This document shows, piece after piece, positions 23,898-34,599 of a DNA stretch of 46,194 nt (the stretch's first letter is position 1; each line of letters begins with the position of its first letter). The notes below the pieces were generated by a model. The model saw only the letters and a list, made by a program, of their open reading frames with translations, was not told the DNA's origin and made no database searches. The position numbers and the translations under genes were made by a program. Origin of the DNA: Oehlia diaphana (taxonomy: Eukaryota; Glomeromycota; Glomeromycetes; Glomerales; Glomeraceae); NCBI GenBank assembly GCA_003833135.1, contig QZLH01000712.1, positions 19,597-65,790 on the forward strand, written 5' to 3'.

Positions 23898-25177
23898 ATG
23901 GTAAGACATTATGGCATTTTCAGAATTGATGTTCTTATTGCTTACGCTTGTGTTTAAAATTGTTAGAGACCTATTCTTTTACAAGGACATACTCGTTCCC
24001 TCACGCAAATCAAATATAATTATGAAGGAGATCTTCTTTTCTCTGTAGCAAAGGATCAAGTAGTGAACGTTTGGTATTCACATAATGGCGAACGATTGGG
24101 AACTTATCATGGTCATGTTGGTGCAATATGGACGGTTGATGTTAATTGTAATTGTCCAACCATATTATGTTGTATTATCATAATCTCTTGTTTAATTTAA
24201 TTTTTTGATTTTTGGTGAAACAATTAGCAACAAGTTCCATCTTATTAACTGGATCAGCAGATAACTCTGCAAAACTGTGGGAAGTTAGGACTGGTAAATG
24301 CTTACATACTTGGGAATTCAAAACTGCAGTTAAACGCGTTGCTTTTTCTGAAGATGATAGTATGGCTCTCGTCGTAACCGAAAATCGTATGGGATATCCA
24401 GGAACCGTAACTGTTTTTTCGGTTAAAAACGATATTGATGCAGAACGTAAAATTTTCTCATTTTTTAAAAGTTTTTATGTTAGTTAAGTTATATTAACAT
24501 AAAATATTTATAATTTAAATTTAGAATCTGATGAACCAATTATGATTATAAATCAGGAAGGTTCGAAAGCTATGGTTGCTGCGTGGGGATATCTCAACAA
24601 ATACATAATAACTGGCCATGAAAATGGTGAAATTTCTCAATATGATTGGAAGGTTAGCTGAAAAATAAGTTCTTTTGAGAAAGAGGTCGAATATATAGTT
24701 AACATATGCATTTTAAATTGTTAGACAGGTGAAAAGATTAAATCGATTCATCCGCATACAGATGTGATTTCCGATCTCCAGATGTCAGAAGATCGCACAT
24801 ATTTCATTACATCCTCGAAAGATAAATCAGCACAAATTTTTGAATCAAATACACTTAATCCTCTAAAGAAATATGCTACTGATGCTCCTCTGAATTCAGC
24901 ATCTATAACTCCGATTCAAGATTTTGTCATTTTAGGAGGTGGTCAAGAAGCTATGGAAGTTACACTCACTAAATTGAGACATGGTAAATTTGAATGTCGA
25001 TTTTGGCATAAAATTTTAGAGGAAGAAGTGGGACGTGTAAAGGGTCATTTTGGTCCTATCAATACAATTGCCGCCCATCCGAATGGTAAAGGTTTTTCCT
25101 CTGGTGGGGAAGATGGCTATGTTCGAGTTCACCATTTTGATGAAGATTATTTTAAATTCAAATATCCCGAATTATAA
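23898..25177 (+). CDS. EIF3I: translation initiation factor eIF3 subunit I (TIF34-like WD40)
   Basis: Five coding exons: 23898-23900, 23967-24147, 24228-24446, 24525-24652, 24725-25177; 327 aa, close to the family's 325 or so. The first coding exon holds only the ATG, followed by GTAAGA. Joining to exon 2 gives [19 protein letters not shown], the canonical eIF3i start. WD repeats are visible throughout: [50 protein letters not shown] and [16 protein letters not shown] near the end. eIF3i is a cytosolic propeller that scaffolds the eIF3 complex with subunits b and g on the 40S ribosome. It converges with SmG, with 205 bp between stop codons. Confidence 0.95.
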
Positions 25178-25382
25178 TAGTATTTATCTATCCTATTAGG
25201 TTGCATAATATTGGTGATATACTAATTATTATGATACAATAAATTCTTGTATTATTAAAATTTAACGTAGAGCTTTATATGAATCATTTGTGTTTTCTAT
25301 ATCTAATGATTATTACATGTGGGAATATTTGCCGTTTATAAAATATAGCAAAAAAAATCTATGTACAATCAAAATATTTTTG

Positions 25383-25762
25383 TCAAATTTTTTCCAGTGC
25401 TTCCATTATCACTACCGAGTTACCACGAATTACCTAAGAAAAATAGTAATAATAATAAATATTTATCAAAAAAAACACCTTTTTCACAAAGTACTAATGC
25501 TCACCACCATGCCAACGTTATGTTTTTCAGAAGACGAAACTTCTTCAACTGTATCATCTAATACCAAATTCATAAATGGATCGTAACCACGTAGAATTCC
25601 AGTTACTTTTCTACCTCCGTTCAATTGAATAAATAAACGTTTCTCCATATATCTATTAAAGAAAACAGATAGTTTAAATAATTAAATATTTTTAATGAGC
25701 TAATACTATACTCGCGTCAAAAATAATTACTTTTTTAATTCTGGTTGTGATGCTTTAGACAT
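25383..25762 (-). CDS. SNRPG: small nuclear ribonucleoprotein SmG
   Basis: Three exons: 25731-25762, 25505-25652, 25383-25433; 76 aa, the usual SmG length. It starts MSKASQPELKKYMEK. The Sm1 motif reads LNGGRKVTGILRGYDPFMNLVLDD, broken only by the repeats' normal turns, and the Sm2 motif is VIRGNSVVIMEALE. SmG is one of seven proteins in the Sm ring on U1, U2, U4 and U5 snRNAs, needed for spliceosome assembly. Its start is head to head with the KHDC4-like gene, itself a splicing-related family, 222 bp away. Confidence 0.95.
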
Positions 25763-25984
25763 TTCGTTTCAAAATTTGGAGGAAATAAATTTGAAAGAGG
25801 TTTAAAAGGTTTTATTTTAGTCAGTGATTAAAGGTGATGATTTTTTGATCGGTCAAACGTGTCACAACTCCGATAGATTTTAACTAACACTGGTTAAATA
25901 TTGATGAATTAAAAAAGTTTCGTATTTTCACGTTCTTACTATTTGTACTATTTGTTAAGAGTAAACAGTTTTTAACAAATTGTA
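25763..25984. promoter_or_regulatory. bidirectional promoter, SmG / KHDC4-like
   Basis: A 222-bp AT-rich spacer between divergent ATGs. No specific factor site can be named. Confidence 0.5.
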
Positions 25985-28349
25985 ATGTCTTCTTCACAAA
26001 ACAAAACGTAAGTAAAGAAAATATCCTTAAATTTGCTTATAATATCAGTGTTCCTTCTTGATTTTGAGTTATAAATAATATTATAGCCGGAAGCGCAAGT
26101 GGGATCTTGATGATCAAGGAAAGAAAGCACCCCCTTCTTCAACTACTGCGCCTACATCAAAATCGATAAAAGTAGAAGCTATTAGTGATCCAGATGTGTC
26201 TGAATCTAAAGTTTCCTCAAATACACCAAATTCCGAAACAAACGATCCTAATCGCGCTGCAGGTTTTTGTGATTTTATTGAAGATATTCTGATACTTATT
26301 CAAACCAATCCTAAAGTATTGTTTTCGATTTAAAACAAAATAGCCGCTGCTGCAGCAAAAATAAATGCAATGCTCGCTGCTAAAGGCATTCAGGTTCCAA
26401 CGAAATCAGTGGTAGTACCTAAAGCTGAAGCCGCTGATAGTGGTAGTGGTGAGGTATAATATAAATACGCGTTTCTTTTATATTTATTATCTATTAGTTT
26501 TGTTTTCTGTAATAGAATCAAACATCTTTAAAGTTGCTATTTTGACTTAAAAAGAATTTCATATTTTCATTATTTTTAATTTATTAATTTTTTCAGGATT
26601 CTAAACACATCAAACAGGTTACCAAGGAGACTGATATGGAATTTACTACAGATATTACAATCAATGATTGTAAAAATAGATATCTTTTAACTAAAGGTTC
26701 GACTCAACAAATGGTAAGGATCAGAATATTAGAAGCTCAATTTTTTAGATTAGTGTTATCGTTATGATGTAGTATGTTATATTAATTATAAATTTCTTAT
26801 AGATCCAAAAAGAAACTGGTGCAGGTGAGTACTACATTTTAATAAAATTCCGTACAACATAAGATTAATAAAAGAAATTTGTTATTTAGATGTGACAACT
26901 CGTGGAAAATATTACCCTGATAAACAACTTGCTACCGAAAAGGATCCTCCTCTTTTTTTGCACGTGACAGCATCAACTCGTGAGGCCTTAAACGCAGCAG
27001 TTAAGAAAATAAATGAGTTAATGGAACAAAGTTTTACTCCTGCTCCGCCTTCAACAACGCCTCGTCCACCCGGCTCCCATCCAGGAGGAGTATGTATTTA
27101 TAACCTATTTTATAAATATCAATTTTTCTATTTAAATTAATATCCCTAAATTTATAATAGAAACAATTTGTTCAAGATAAAGTGTTTATTGGCATCGAAC
27201 CTGATCGTACTTTTAATGCGCGAGCAAAAATTGTAGGACCACAAGGTGCTTACGTTAAGCATATTCAGCAAGAGACTGGAGCAAAAGTACAGCTTAAAGG
27301 TCGTGGATCTGGCTACGTTGAACCCACATCGGGAACTGAAGCTTTCGAGCCATTGCATATTCATATCACGTATGTAAATAGCCGATTAAAAAAATATATG
27401 CATATAGTTTTTCTTACTATATTACTATTTTTGTTTTATAGATGTTGGAGTCAAGAAGGACTTGATAAAGCTAAGAAATTATGTGAAGATCTTATAAATA
27501 CAGTGAAGGCGGAATGGGATAGACATAAAGCACAACAAGCTGCATATCCTTCCTACGGAAGATCACCATATCCTCGTCCGCCTGCTTATGGGCCTCCACC
27601 TCCAATCGCAGGGGTACGTAGTATATTACTACCAAATAAATTAATGTAAAAGTTATGAATATGAAATTTAATAAAGTTTGCCTTGATAGTCTTACCCTCC
27701 TCCACCTGCTAATCCTCCTTTGCCCAGTGGACCACCACCGCCAATTAGCGGTAATCCGCCACCCCTGCCACAACCTCCGCCACCACCTCTTATATCTACG
27801 TCGGCCCAAAACACTTCTTCGCAGCCTCCTTTACCCTCTTATCCACCACCCCCACCACCACCTTCACAGCCTTCTTCAACCTCTGCATCAACCCCTACAT
27901 CAACCTCTGCATCAACCTCTGCTGCATCAACGTCCGTAACAACAAGTTCTTCACCTACCGTAGCTTCAAATCCATATAATAATAGTAATACAAATTCTTA
28001 TGGAACAAACACAAATAATGCGTACTCAACTAGTAGCGCTAGCTATAATCCATACAATCCATATAATCAATCTCGGTATTACCAATATTCTCAGTATAAT
28101 TATTATTCACAGGTTACTCAACCTGCCACACAGTCTGATGCAAGTAATTATTACGGTTATACGGGTTATCCTACGGGATATCAGACCTCAACTGGATATC
28201 AAACCACATCTACGACGGCTCCACTTCCGCCGGTGACATCTTCAGCTGTGACAAACACAACATCATCTGCTTACGAGGATAAAAAGCAAACTGAATCTTA
28301 TCACGCTGTACCACCACCAGATTCTTATGATAATGAGGTTGGTAAATAA
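25985..28349 (+). CDS. KH-domain RNA-binding protein, KHDC4 (BLOM7)-like
   Basis: Nine exons: 25985-26007, 26087-26262, 26344-26453, 26597-26713, 26803-26824, 26890-27089, 27161-27369, 27442-27613, 27690-28349; 562 aa. It opens MSSSQNKTRKRKWDLDDQGK and then has an AAAAAKINAMLAAKGI helix, both typical of KHDC4. A first, divergent KH-like region spans exons 4-6 (DITINDCKNRYLLTKG). The main KH domain is in exon 7, with the binding loop VGPQGAYVKHI and the AKVQLKGRGSG strand. The C-terminus is proline-rich, then a Tyr/Asn/Ser/Gln tract resembling prion-like domains. The family binds RNA and acts in splice-site choice with the spliceosome. The last codons (GAG|GTTGGTAAATAA) overlap a weak donor, so a further exon cannot be excluded. 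Confidence 0.88.
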
Positions 28350-29358
28350 TAATAATGCAAAGCTTTTAAATTGTATTTATTTGGTTCTTTTATTATTTTT
28401 CTATTATATTTTATTTTTTTTGGTGAGGGTAATGGCTGTTTGTGTTGGTTTGATATTTCTAAAAGACTCGAAAAGGGAGGGTTGGGATTTCGCGTGAGAA
28501 ACGGTGCGCAGATGCGCACGCTACTTACATTGTAAGTTTTTTTCTTCTTTTAGAGGTGAAAATTAACCGAATAAGCAAAGACTTGGTTTTGTTTCTTATT
28601 TTGTACGAAAAAAGGAAACTAGACAGGTCTCCACTCAACCTTTGGCTACAGAAAATCGTATAATTTTTTGTTTTGCCGTTTGTTAAAGAAACGATGCGTT
28701 TTTAAACTAAACAAATCGATTAAGTTTATTTTAGAATCTTGAAAATATGGACAAGTCTAAAAACGATTCGCGTAATATTTACTCTTAATATTGTCTTAGT
28801 TATATTTTCCTTTCAAACGTATATTCCCATGATCCTCAGGCTAGTTTATTTTATTTTGTTCTTTTTATATTGTATCTATGATTATTTATTAATTGTTAAA
28901 AAGTAATAAATGAGGTCAAAAATCATTTTATATTTCTTTAATTTATAAAAGATTTCTTCATATTAACGATTTTGTGGTTCAAATATAAACTTATTTATTT
29001 TTTCATTTTAAATTGTAGCCATCGCTTTTTGAATAAGCAAGGATTTCAAAAAATTTATGCGAATCCGATATTGGAATAATACTCGGTATATCATATTGAC
29101 AAAACATGAGTTTTTTCATTATATTAGTATCATTTTTTAAATTTACTATTTCTAGTTCATTTTACAGTATATAAAATAGATCATTAACCATTTTCTTTTC
29201 TTTTCTTTCTTCTTTTTATTACTTGCAATTAATTAATCTTCTGTTAATAAGACAGCCGAAATTTGATTGATACTTATTAATCATAAGAAATGAAGGAAAT
29301 GGTTAAATAAATTAATTTTTTATAAATGTAAAATAATAAATAAAGTGTGATATGTACT
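28350..29358. other. convergent spacer between KHDC4-like and SEC12
   Basis: Contains the 3' ends of both genes. A locally GC-richer stretch at about 28470-28530 includes a perfect 6-bp-stem palindrome (28504-28519). No coding frame or RNA gene was recognised. Confidence 0.6.
28504..28519. repeat. GTGCGC-AGAT-GCGCAC perfect hairpin
   Basis: A 6-bp GC-rich stem with a 4-nt loop, 155 nt past the KHDC4-like stop. It stands out against the AT-rich surroundings and could be an RNA hairpin in the 3' UTR. Confidence 0.45.
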
Positions 29359-31067
29359 CTACTCAATAAGGTTAAATTGGTAAAAAATGGCAATAAAAGC
29401 GATCAAAATTCCAATCAAAATCAAAGCAAGTTGAAATATTCCTAAAGTAAAAATAATTATAAATATATAACTAAAAAAAAATTAAAGAAATGTAAATATA
29501 ATATTAACTGTACCAGGATTAAAATTTTCCGGAAGTTGTAAAATATGAACAGTATTATCAGCAGATCCGCTTACAATCAAAGTTGAATCATGGCTGAATG
29601 CAATAGTAGTTGGTGGGAACCCATGTACTTTAGGCACATGAAGCAAAACCTTTAGTGTTTGGGAATCGCAAATTCCAATGCTATGATCAGATGCTCCAAA
29701 TCCCAAAAATTTCCCGTTGTCACTTGTTTAAAAAAAAAGTTTTTAGACTAAAGAAAAGATATATTCTGCAATAATTTAAATTACCTAATTGTAAATGCTG
29801 TAATTCGTCTTTTGCCAATAACTTTTGTTGATATTCTTTCAAAAGTTACTGCATCCCATTTAACAATAAATGTTCTAGATTCAGAAGTCATATTGACTAC
29901 GGTGTAAAAAAACCTTGCGGAAATCCCTTTACCAAACCTGCATGCTCTAAATTGACATCGGGAAGATTTCCTGAATACAGGTTTTTCTATTTCATGAACA
30001 CACTCTCCTTTTTTAGAGGATAGAATTTTTAATGTGTTCACGGATACTACTAAAAGCTATTATTATAATGTTATTTAACTTATAATTATGTAACGTATTA
30101 TTATTATTTGATCATTTAAAAAAGTTCGTATCTTGCCTGATTTCCAGTTGGATCAAAATCCAAATCATATATTTCTTGTTTGTTAAAATTCACGGGAGGA
30201 AAAACGACACGTAATGAAGGATAATTTAAAACAGTCAATTTGCTATCTGTACCACCGGTAGCCAACAACTTCCCGTCTTGACTAAAAGCAGTCACTTTCT
30301 AACAATTACACCTGATTTGTTAATTTTCCTATAATGAATTAAAATTATGATAGTTCTTTACCTGATAATCATCCACATTAGTACTTGTCATTGTTTGAAT
30401 CGTTTTAACTAATTCTATCCTTATATATTTTAAAAAAAATTAAATACTTTTCTTATTCTGAAAGAAATAAGACATTACATACTTTTCATTTGAATATTTA
30501 AAAATTCGACAATTATTATTTTCGCCGATTATTATCTTTTCTTCAGAACTATTGATACCACAAGAAAAAATATTCTCCTACCAAGACTTTAAGAGTTTAA
30601 TTGAAAAAAATTCAACGAAATCAATTGTAATCGAAAATAAAAAATCTCAGATTGTCACCTCATTATGAAAAGCAATACAAGTTGGCCTGTCCTCTTCTCC
30701 GCTTAATATTGTTTCGGTAATATTTTCAATAGTTTTTTCAGGAATCTTCAATTTGAATAAGGCCTAAATGAATCATTTCGAATAAGTATTAAATTATTGT
30801 CAAAATTTTAATCATTCTAACATACCAATTTGTTTTTTACACCTGTATTACCAGAACCGCCACCCCCACCAAGTAGTATGTCTCCCGAAGGAGTAAATCC
30901 TATATTTATTTATACGTATACATAAGTTCTAATTTCAACATACAACTCATACAACTTTATATTTTTAAAATTATCGAAGGTAAATGCGGAAAATCAATTT
31001 CCCATGTACCTGTACAGTATACAGGAAAGTCAACTTTGGTTGAGAATTTTTCAATGGTACGCGACAT
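29359..31067 (-). CDS. SEC12: SEC12/PREB-type guanine nucleotide exchange factor
   Basis: Nine exons: 31010-31067, 30826-30899, 30659-30763, 30483-30577, 30362-30419, 30137-30298, 29785-30056, 29514-29722, 29359-29441; 371 aa. The start MSRTIEKFSTKVDFPVYC is followed by the glycine loop GGGGGSGNTGVKN, the SEC12 K-loop that takes part in Sar1 exchange. WD-like blades follow, such as VTAFSQDGKLLATGGTDSKL and FSHDSTLIVSGSADNTV. The last exon encodes a single hydrophobic helix of about 20 residues and a short luminal tail, the expected type II ER anchor. SEC12 activates Sar1 at the ER to start COPII coat assembly. The intron after exon 6 has a GC donor (CAG|GCAAGA). Confidence 0.9.
30057..30136 (-). 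other. GC-AG intron in SEC12
   Basis: The minus strand reads ...GGAAATCAG|GCAAGATACG with the acceptor ATAATAG before CTTTTAGTAG. Both ends are phase 0. Reading through meets a stop within a few codons, and no GT donor restores the frame. Confidence 0.75.
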
Positions 31068-31282
31068 CCTCAATTCAGAGTCTAAAGCGAAAACTGCAAG
31101 AACTGCAATAATTGAGCTTTATTGAAAACAGTTGAAATAAAAATGACGACTTTATATGAACAGAATATAAATTGATCACGTGATTTATCAACGAAAAATT
31201 TTTAGATTAAAAATTACCATGTTGCCATTTGGAAAATGGAAAAGGATTTTGAAATAATTTTATTTACGCGTTTTAATTGATT

Positions 31283-31979
31283 TTAAACATCTTTAACCAC
31301 TCTACCACGTTCACTAACATAAACACCATCTAAAAACTTTCGAATATCTTTATTCTTAACGGTTGTAGACTGTTGAATGTTGGCGGCTAAAAATTTTAAT
31401 AAATAATTATTAATAATTCAATCTGATTTTTCGAATTTCTCGTCAAATACCTGATTGAGAAACATTTTCCAAATCATTTCCAGTCAAAATTAATTCATCC
31501 TTTAGATTCTTAGAAATTTCAATGTCAACACCCTCCAACATTTTTACACGTCTAATAACCTTTTCACCTAAAAAGTTACGAATTTCAACTTCTTTTTTAT
31601 CGTCACTAATATGAACGTTGATAGGAAAATGTGCATAAACATAGCGCATCTTGTATTCGAAGCCCTAATCATAAATTTATATATTTTAATAAATATTTCG
31701 AATATTATTAAGTATAATTCATTAACAAACCTTAGTAACACCAGTGATCATATTTTCGATATGTGCTTTCACCGTACGTAAACAGGCTACATGTTTGCGA
31801 GTCCCATGCCACACAATAAGTTTGATCTTATCGTTCTTGACTTGTATCTCTAAATCGATGTGACGAAGATTCTTTGTCAAACTTCCACGTTCTCCTTCAA
31901 CTGTGACAATACGGGATTTAACTTTTACTTTTACATTTTTAGGTATGGTAAACTCTTCGATTTTACAGATATCCTTCAT
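31283..31979 (-). CDS. RPL9: 60S ribosomal protein L9 (uL6)
   Basis: Three coding exons: 31731-31979, 31451-31664, 31283-31386; 188 aa, as expected for eukaryotic uL6. It begins [18 protein letters not shown] and contains [55 protein letters not shown] and a C-terminal [14 protein letters not shown]. The protein sits near the factor-binding region of the large subunit. A CTTTCGCAG acceptor lies 17 nt before the ATG (around 31997), so a 5' UTR intron is likely, as is common in ribosomal protein genes. It is head to head with NDUFB11. Confidence 0.96.
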
Positions 31980-32363
31980 TTTTTTTATTTTTTATCCTGC
32001 GAAAGAATAAATATAATAAATATAAAAAGTCAATTGAAATTATCTTGATTAAAAAAAACCCAGAAAAAACCAAAAAAAAGGAAAAGTTATCGAAAATTTT
32101 ATTTTCTTTTAGCAGAAAGAAAATATTTTCTTTACTTAATTTCAACCGTAATTTTAATGATTGAACTAACCAAACACAAGCCGACACTTAAGTGAACGGA
32201 TGCAAGCTGGATGATGAGGAAAGGAAGAACATTTAATATTATATTTCCCGTTTTATATTTTTTTTTTTTGTGTTGCAGTAGATGAATTGTCACGTGTAAT
32301 GTGATTACTTTGCAGTGTTATTTAATCCTCTTCAATTTTTTCGTTTTTATTTTTATCAATAAA
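31980..32363. promoter_or_regulatory. bidirectional promoter, RPL9 / NDUFB11
   Basis: 384 bp between divergent start codons, including a likely RPL9 5' UTR intron on the left. A locally less AT-rich core at about 32160-32215 is the likeliest promoter region. No defined factor site was identified. Confidence 0.5.
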
Positions 32364-32849
32364 ATGTCATTTTCTTTTATAAGAACTTCTTGTACAGCAA
32401 GAAAGTTGCATATGCGGCTAGGACAGGTTCAATTAAGAAGAGCAAGTGGTCATGAACCTCAGTATAATGAACCTGGAGGTTATCTATTTGGTGAAAGAGT
32501 AAGTATGAGTTGATACCGTATTTTCCCTCGTAAATTTAATAATCCTTTCATTTTTTTTTATTCGTCAGCCTTTACCACCAGGACAAAAACGCGTGAAAGA
32601 GGATTGGGAGAATATATGGATTTATGGTATGGGCGGAAGTTTGCTATTGGGAACCATTATCGCTATTTATAAACCTGATACAAGGCAAGAGCACTTCGAT
32701 TTCGATTTAATTCTTTTTTTTGATTGATGACTATTAATTTGATTTTTAATTGATACTATAGTATACAATCATGGGCTACAAGAGAAGCTAAAAAACGATT
32801 AGAAGAACGTGGCGAGAATTTAACGTATCCAACAACAGAAAAACAATGA
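32364..32849 (+). CDS. NDUFB11: mitochondrial complex I subunit NDUFB11 (ESSS)
   Basis: Three exons: 32364-32498, 32569-32684, 32762-32849; 112 aa. The N-terminus, MSFSFIRTSCTARKLHMRLG, is Arg-rich and poor in acidic residues, like a mitochondrial presequence. Family landmarks are EPGGYLFGERPLPPGQKR, KEDWENIWIYGMGGSLLLG, one membrane helix (LLLGTIIAIY) and the segment YKPDTSIQSWATREA. The subunit is an accessory part of the proton-pumping arm of NADH:ubiquinone oxidoreductase in the inner membrane. The second intron has a GC donor (ACAAG|GCAAGA). It converges with NudC, 152 bp between stops. Confidence 0.92.
32685..32761 (+). other. GC-AG intron in NDUFB11
   Basis: Exon 2 ends GATACAAG, the intron starts GCAAGAGC and ends ACTATAG. 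The join (AG plus T) gives the conserved DTSIQSW. No GT donor is available at this phase. Confidence 0.78.
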
Positions 32850-33001
32850 AAATTCTAAATAATAAATTTATTACAACTTCAACTTTATATTAAGCTAATT
32901 ATCTTATTCCATTACGAATAAAATAATTCATCGTAAATTTCGAATTTATTTTTTTCTCATCAAAAAAATGTAACGAAAATGCGTATATATACATATATTA
33001 T

Positions 33002-33865
33002 TCAAGAGATTTTGGCGTTCGACAAATCAAGTTCAGGATGCTGTGCTTGGAATTTCTTCAGGATTTCTTCCTTTTTTAATTCATCTGATGTCTTTTTACC
33101 CATTTGTTTTTGACGTTGATCAAACTACAAAAAAAAAATGTTTTTAATAAATGCAAATGTTAATTTTCAATCTACAAATATAATACTATATTCAGAATAC
33201 CATCATCTTCTCCACCATTGCACGAGTTTCGCCGTCCAAATCACTTAATTTAGAATTCTCAGGTTGAATTTTCGTTGTGTCAATAGCAGGATGAGTGGTA
33301 ATGACATTTTTCCACCATTCCGCGTCATTAACCTTTTCCAAATGAATATAAACTTCTTTTTGATCCTCTACCATAGAATTGAATCTTTAGTTCATAAACA
33401 AGTATTTTGATTTATTTGTATAAAATATAAAATTTACCAAGCGTCCAAGTACAGTCGTCAATTTTAATTTCTTTACATAATTCGCCCTACAAAATAATCT
33501 CAAGCTCTTGTTTATAAAATCATCATAAATAATAAAAATGCATGACAAGTCAATACCTCAATGATTGGCGGATTATTTTTCAAACCAACGGTCAAATGTT
33601 TTTTTTTAATAACAACATTCAAATCCTTAGCTCGCGTTCCTTTTGGTACAGGGACTGTTACATCAACATCCTGTAAAGTTTGTTTCCACTTATATGGTAA
33701 AGCTAAATTGCAGTATTTATTTTAGGATTTGTTCCTATAAAAAAATGATAAATTTTCTCCGATATATTTACCAGCTTGTTCGGCAGCTTCTTTTTCTCTG
33801 GTTATTCTATCGTGTTCAGCTTGTTCTTCAGGCGTCATATCATCATAATTTTTATTGTCTGACAT
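33002..33865 (-). CDS. NUDC: nuclear movement protein NudC
   Basis: Five exons: 33772-33865, 33557-33702, 33438-33486, 33201-33367, 33002-33124; 192 aa, matching fungal NudC. A charged N-terminus ([20 protein letters not shown]) leads to a CS/p23 domain: [32 protein letters not shown], the [18 protein letters not shown] strand and [14 protein letters not shown]. The C-terminal helical tail contains [15 protein letters not shown]. NudC works with Hsp90 and the dynein/LIS1 system in nuclear positioning. Confidence 0.95.
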
Positions 33866-34095
33866 TTCGTTTTCACGTTAATAAATGAGAATAAACAATG
33901 CAAGTACTCATTAATTCAAAAAAGCTTTGCAGATGACTGATTATATTCTAACACGTGATCTAATAAAGTTTCTAATTTTTAATTTTGGCCTACATCATAT
34001 ATTTTAGAGACTTTATATCCTTTTGATGCGGTGGTAGGATTATAATTTAGTTATCTTTCAGCTTTATAATTTATGCCATTTTTGAATTACTGTAA

Positions 34096-34375
34096 ACAGT
34101 TTAAATAGGAAAATAATGGTTTTTTTTCAAAAACCCGCGAAAACAGTAAATTTTATTGCATTTTTGGATAGATATAACCTGAAAACGTTAATTTCAGAGC
34201 AGAAAACTTAATTTTCGACAAGTTTGCATAAGCGACTTTTTGAGAATTCGCGTAACCTAAAAGTTCTCTATAAGTAAGAGTTAGATTTTCCGTTATAATC
34301 GCACCAAAAATGCAATAAAATTTACTGTTTTCGTGAGTTTTAAGAAATTCATTTTATTTTTCCTGTTTACACTGT
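34096..34375. mobile_element. MITE with long terminal inverted repeats and TAA target duplication (Harbinger-like)
   Basis: The ends read ACAGTTTAAATAGGAAAA on the left and, reverse-complemented, ACAGTGTAAACAGGAAAA on the right. The inverted arms run about 75 bp inward and include an almost perfect 30-bp core around CAGTAAATTTTATTGC. TAA flanks both ends (34093-34095 and 34376-34378). A 3-bp TAA/TTA duplication is the habit of PIF/Harbinger elements. The element is 280 bp and has no open frame, so it would need a transposase in trans. Confidence 0.75.
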
Positions 34376-34501
34376 TAACGGTTTCATGGTCACTATGCGG
34401 ACAGATGATCATCACTTAAAAATTACGTAAATAAATAGTTTATAGTTTATTTGTTTTCTATTTGTCTTGCCCTCTCAGTTTAAAAATATTATTATAAATT
34501 A

Positions 34502-34578
34502 GGCCAGAATTGGGATTTTGACCAAAATTCCAAAATTATAATATATGATCAATAACAAAATTGAGATAATTCTGGTCC
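34502..34578. repeat. short inverted-repeat element, GGCCAGAATT ends
   Basis: GGCCAGAATT at 34502-34511 is mirrored by AATTCTGGTCC at 34568-34578. The GATAATTCTGG end resembles 20278-20290, suggesting a shared repeat family. It abuts the ethanolamine kinase stop (34600), so it may be transcribed in its 3' UTR. Confidence 0.5.
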
Positions 34579-34599
34579 GATCCTACATATAGTAATGAA

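Larger units (their letters stand above)
33866..34599. other. spacer between NudC and ethanolamine kinase with small elements
   Basis: Holds the NudC promoter side, a 280-bp MITE (34096-34375) and a smaller inverted-repeat element (34502-34578) just past the ethanolamine kinase stop. No coding frame was found. Confidence 0.65.

Noticed and set aside
28331..28349. Extra 3' exon of the KHDC4-like gene using GAG|GTTGGT
   Set aside because: No convincing downstream exon in phase was found, so the stop at 28347-28349 is used.
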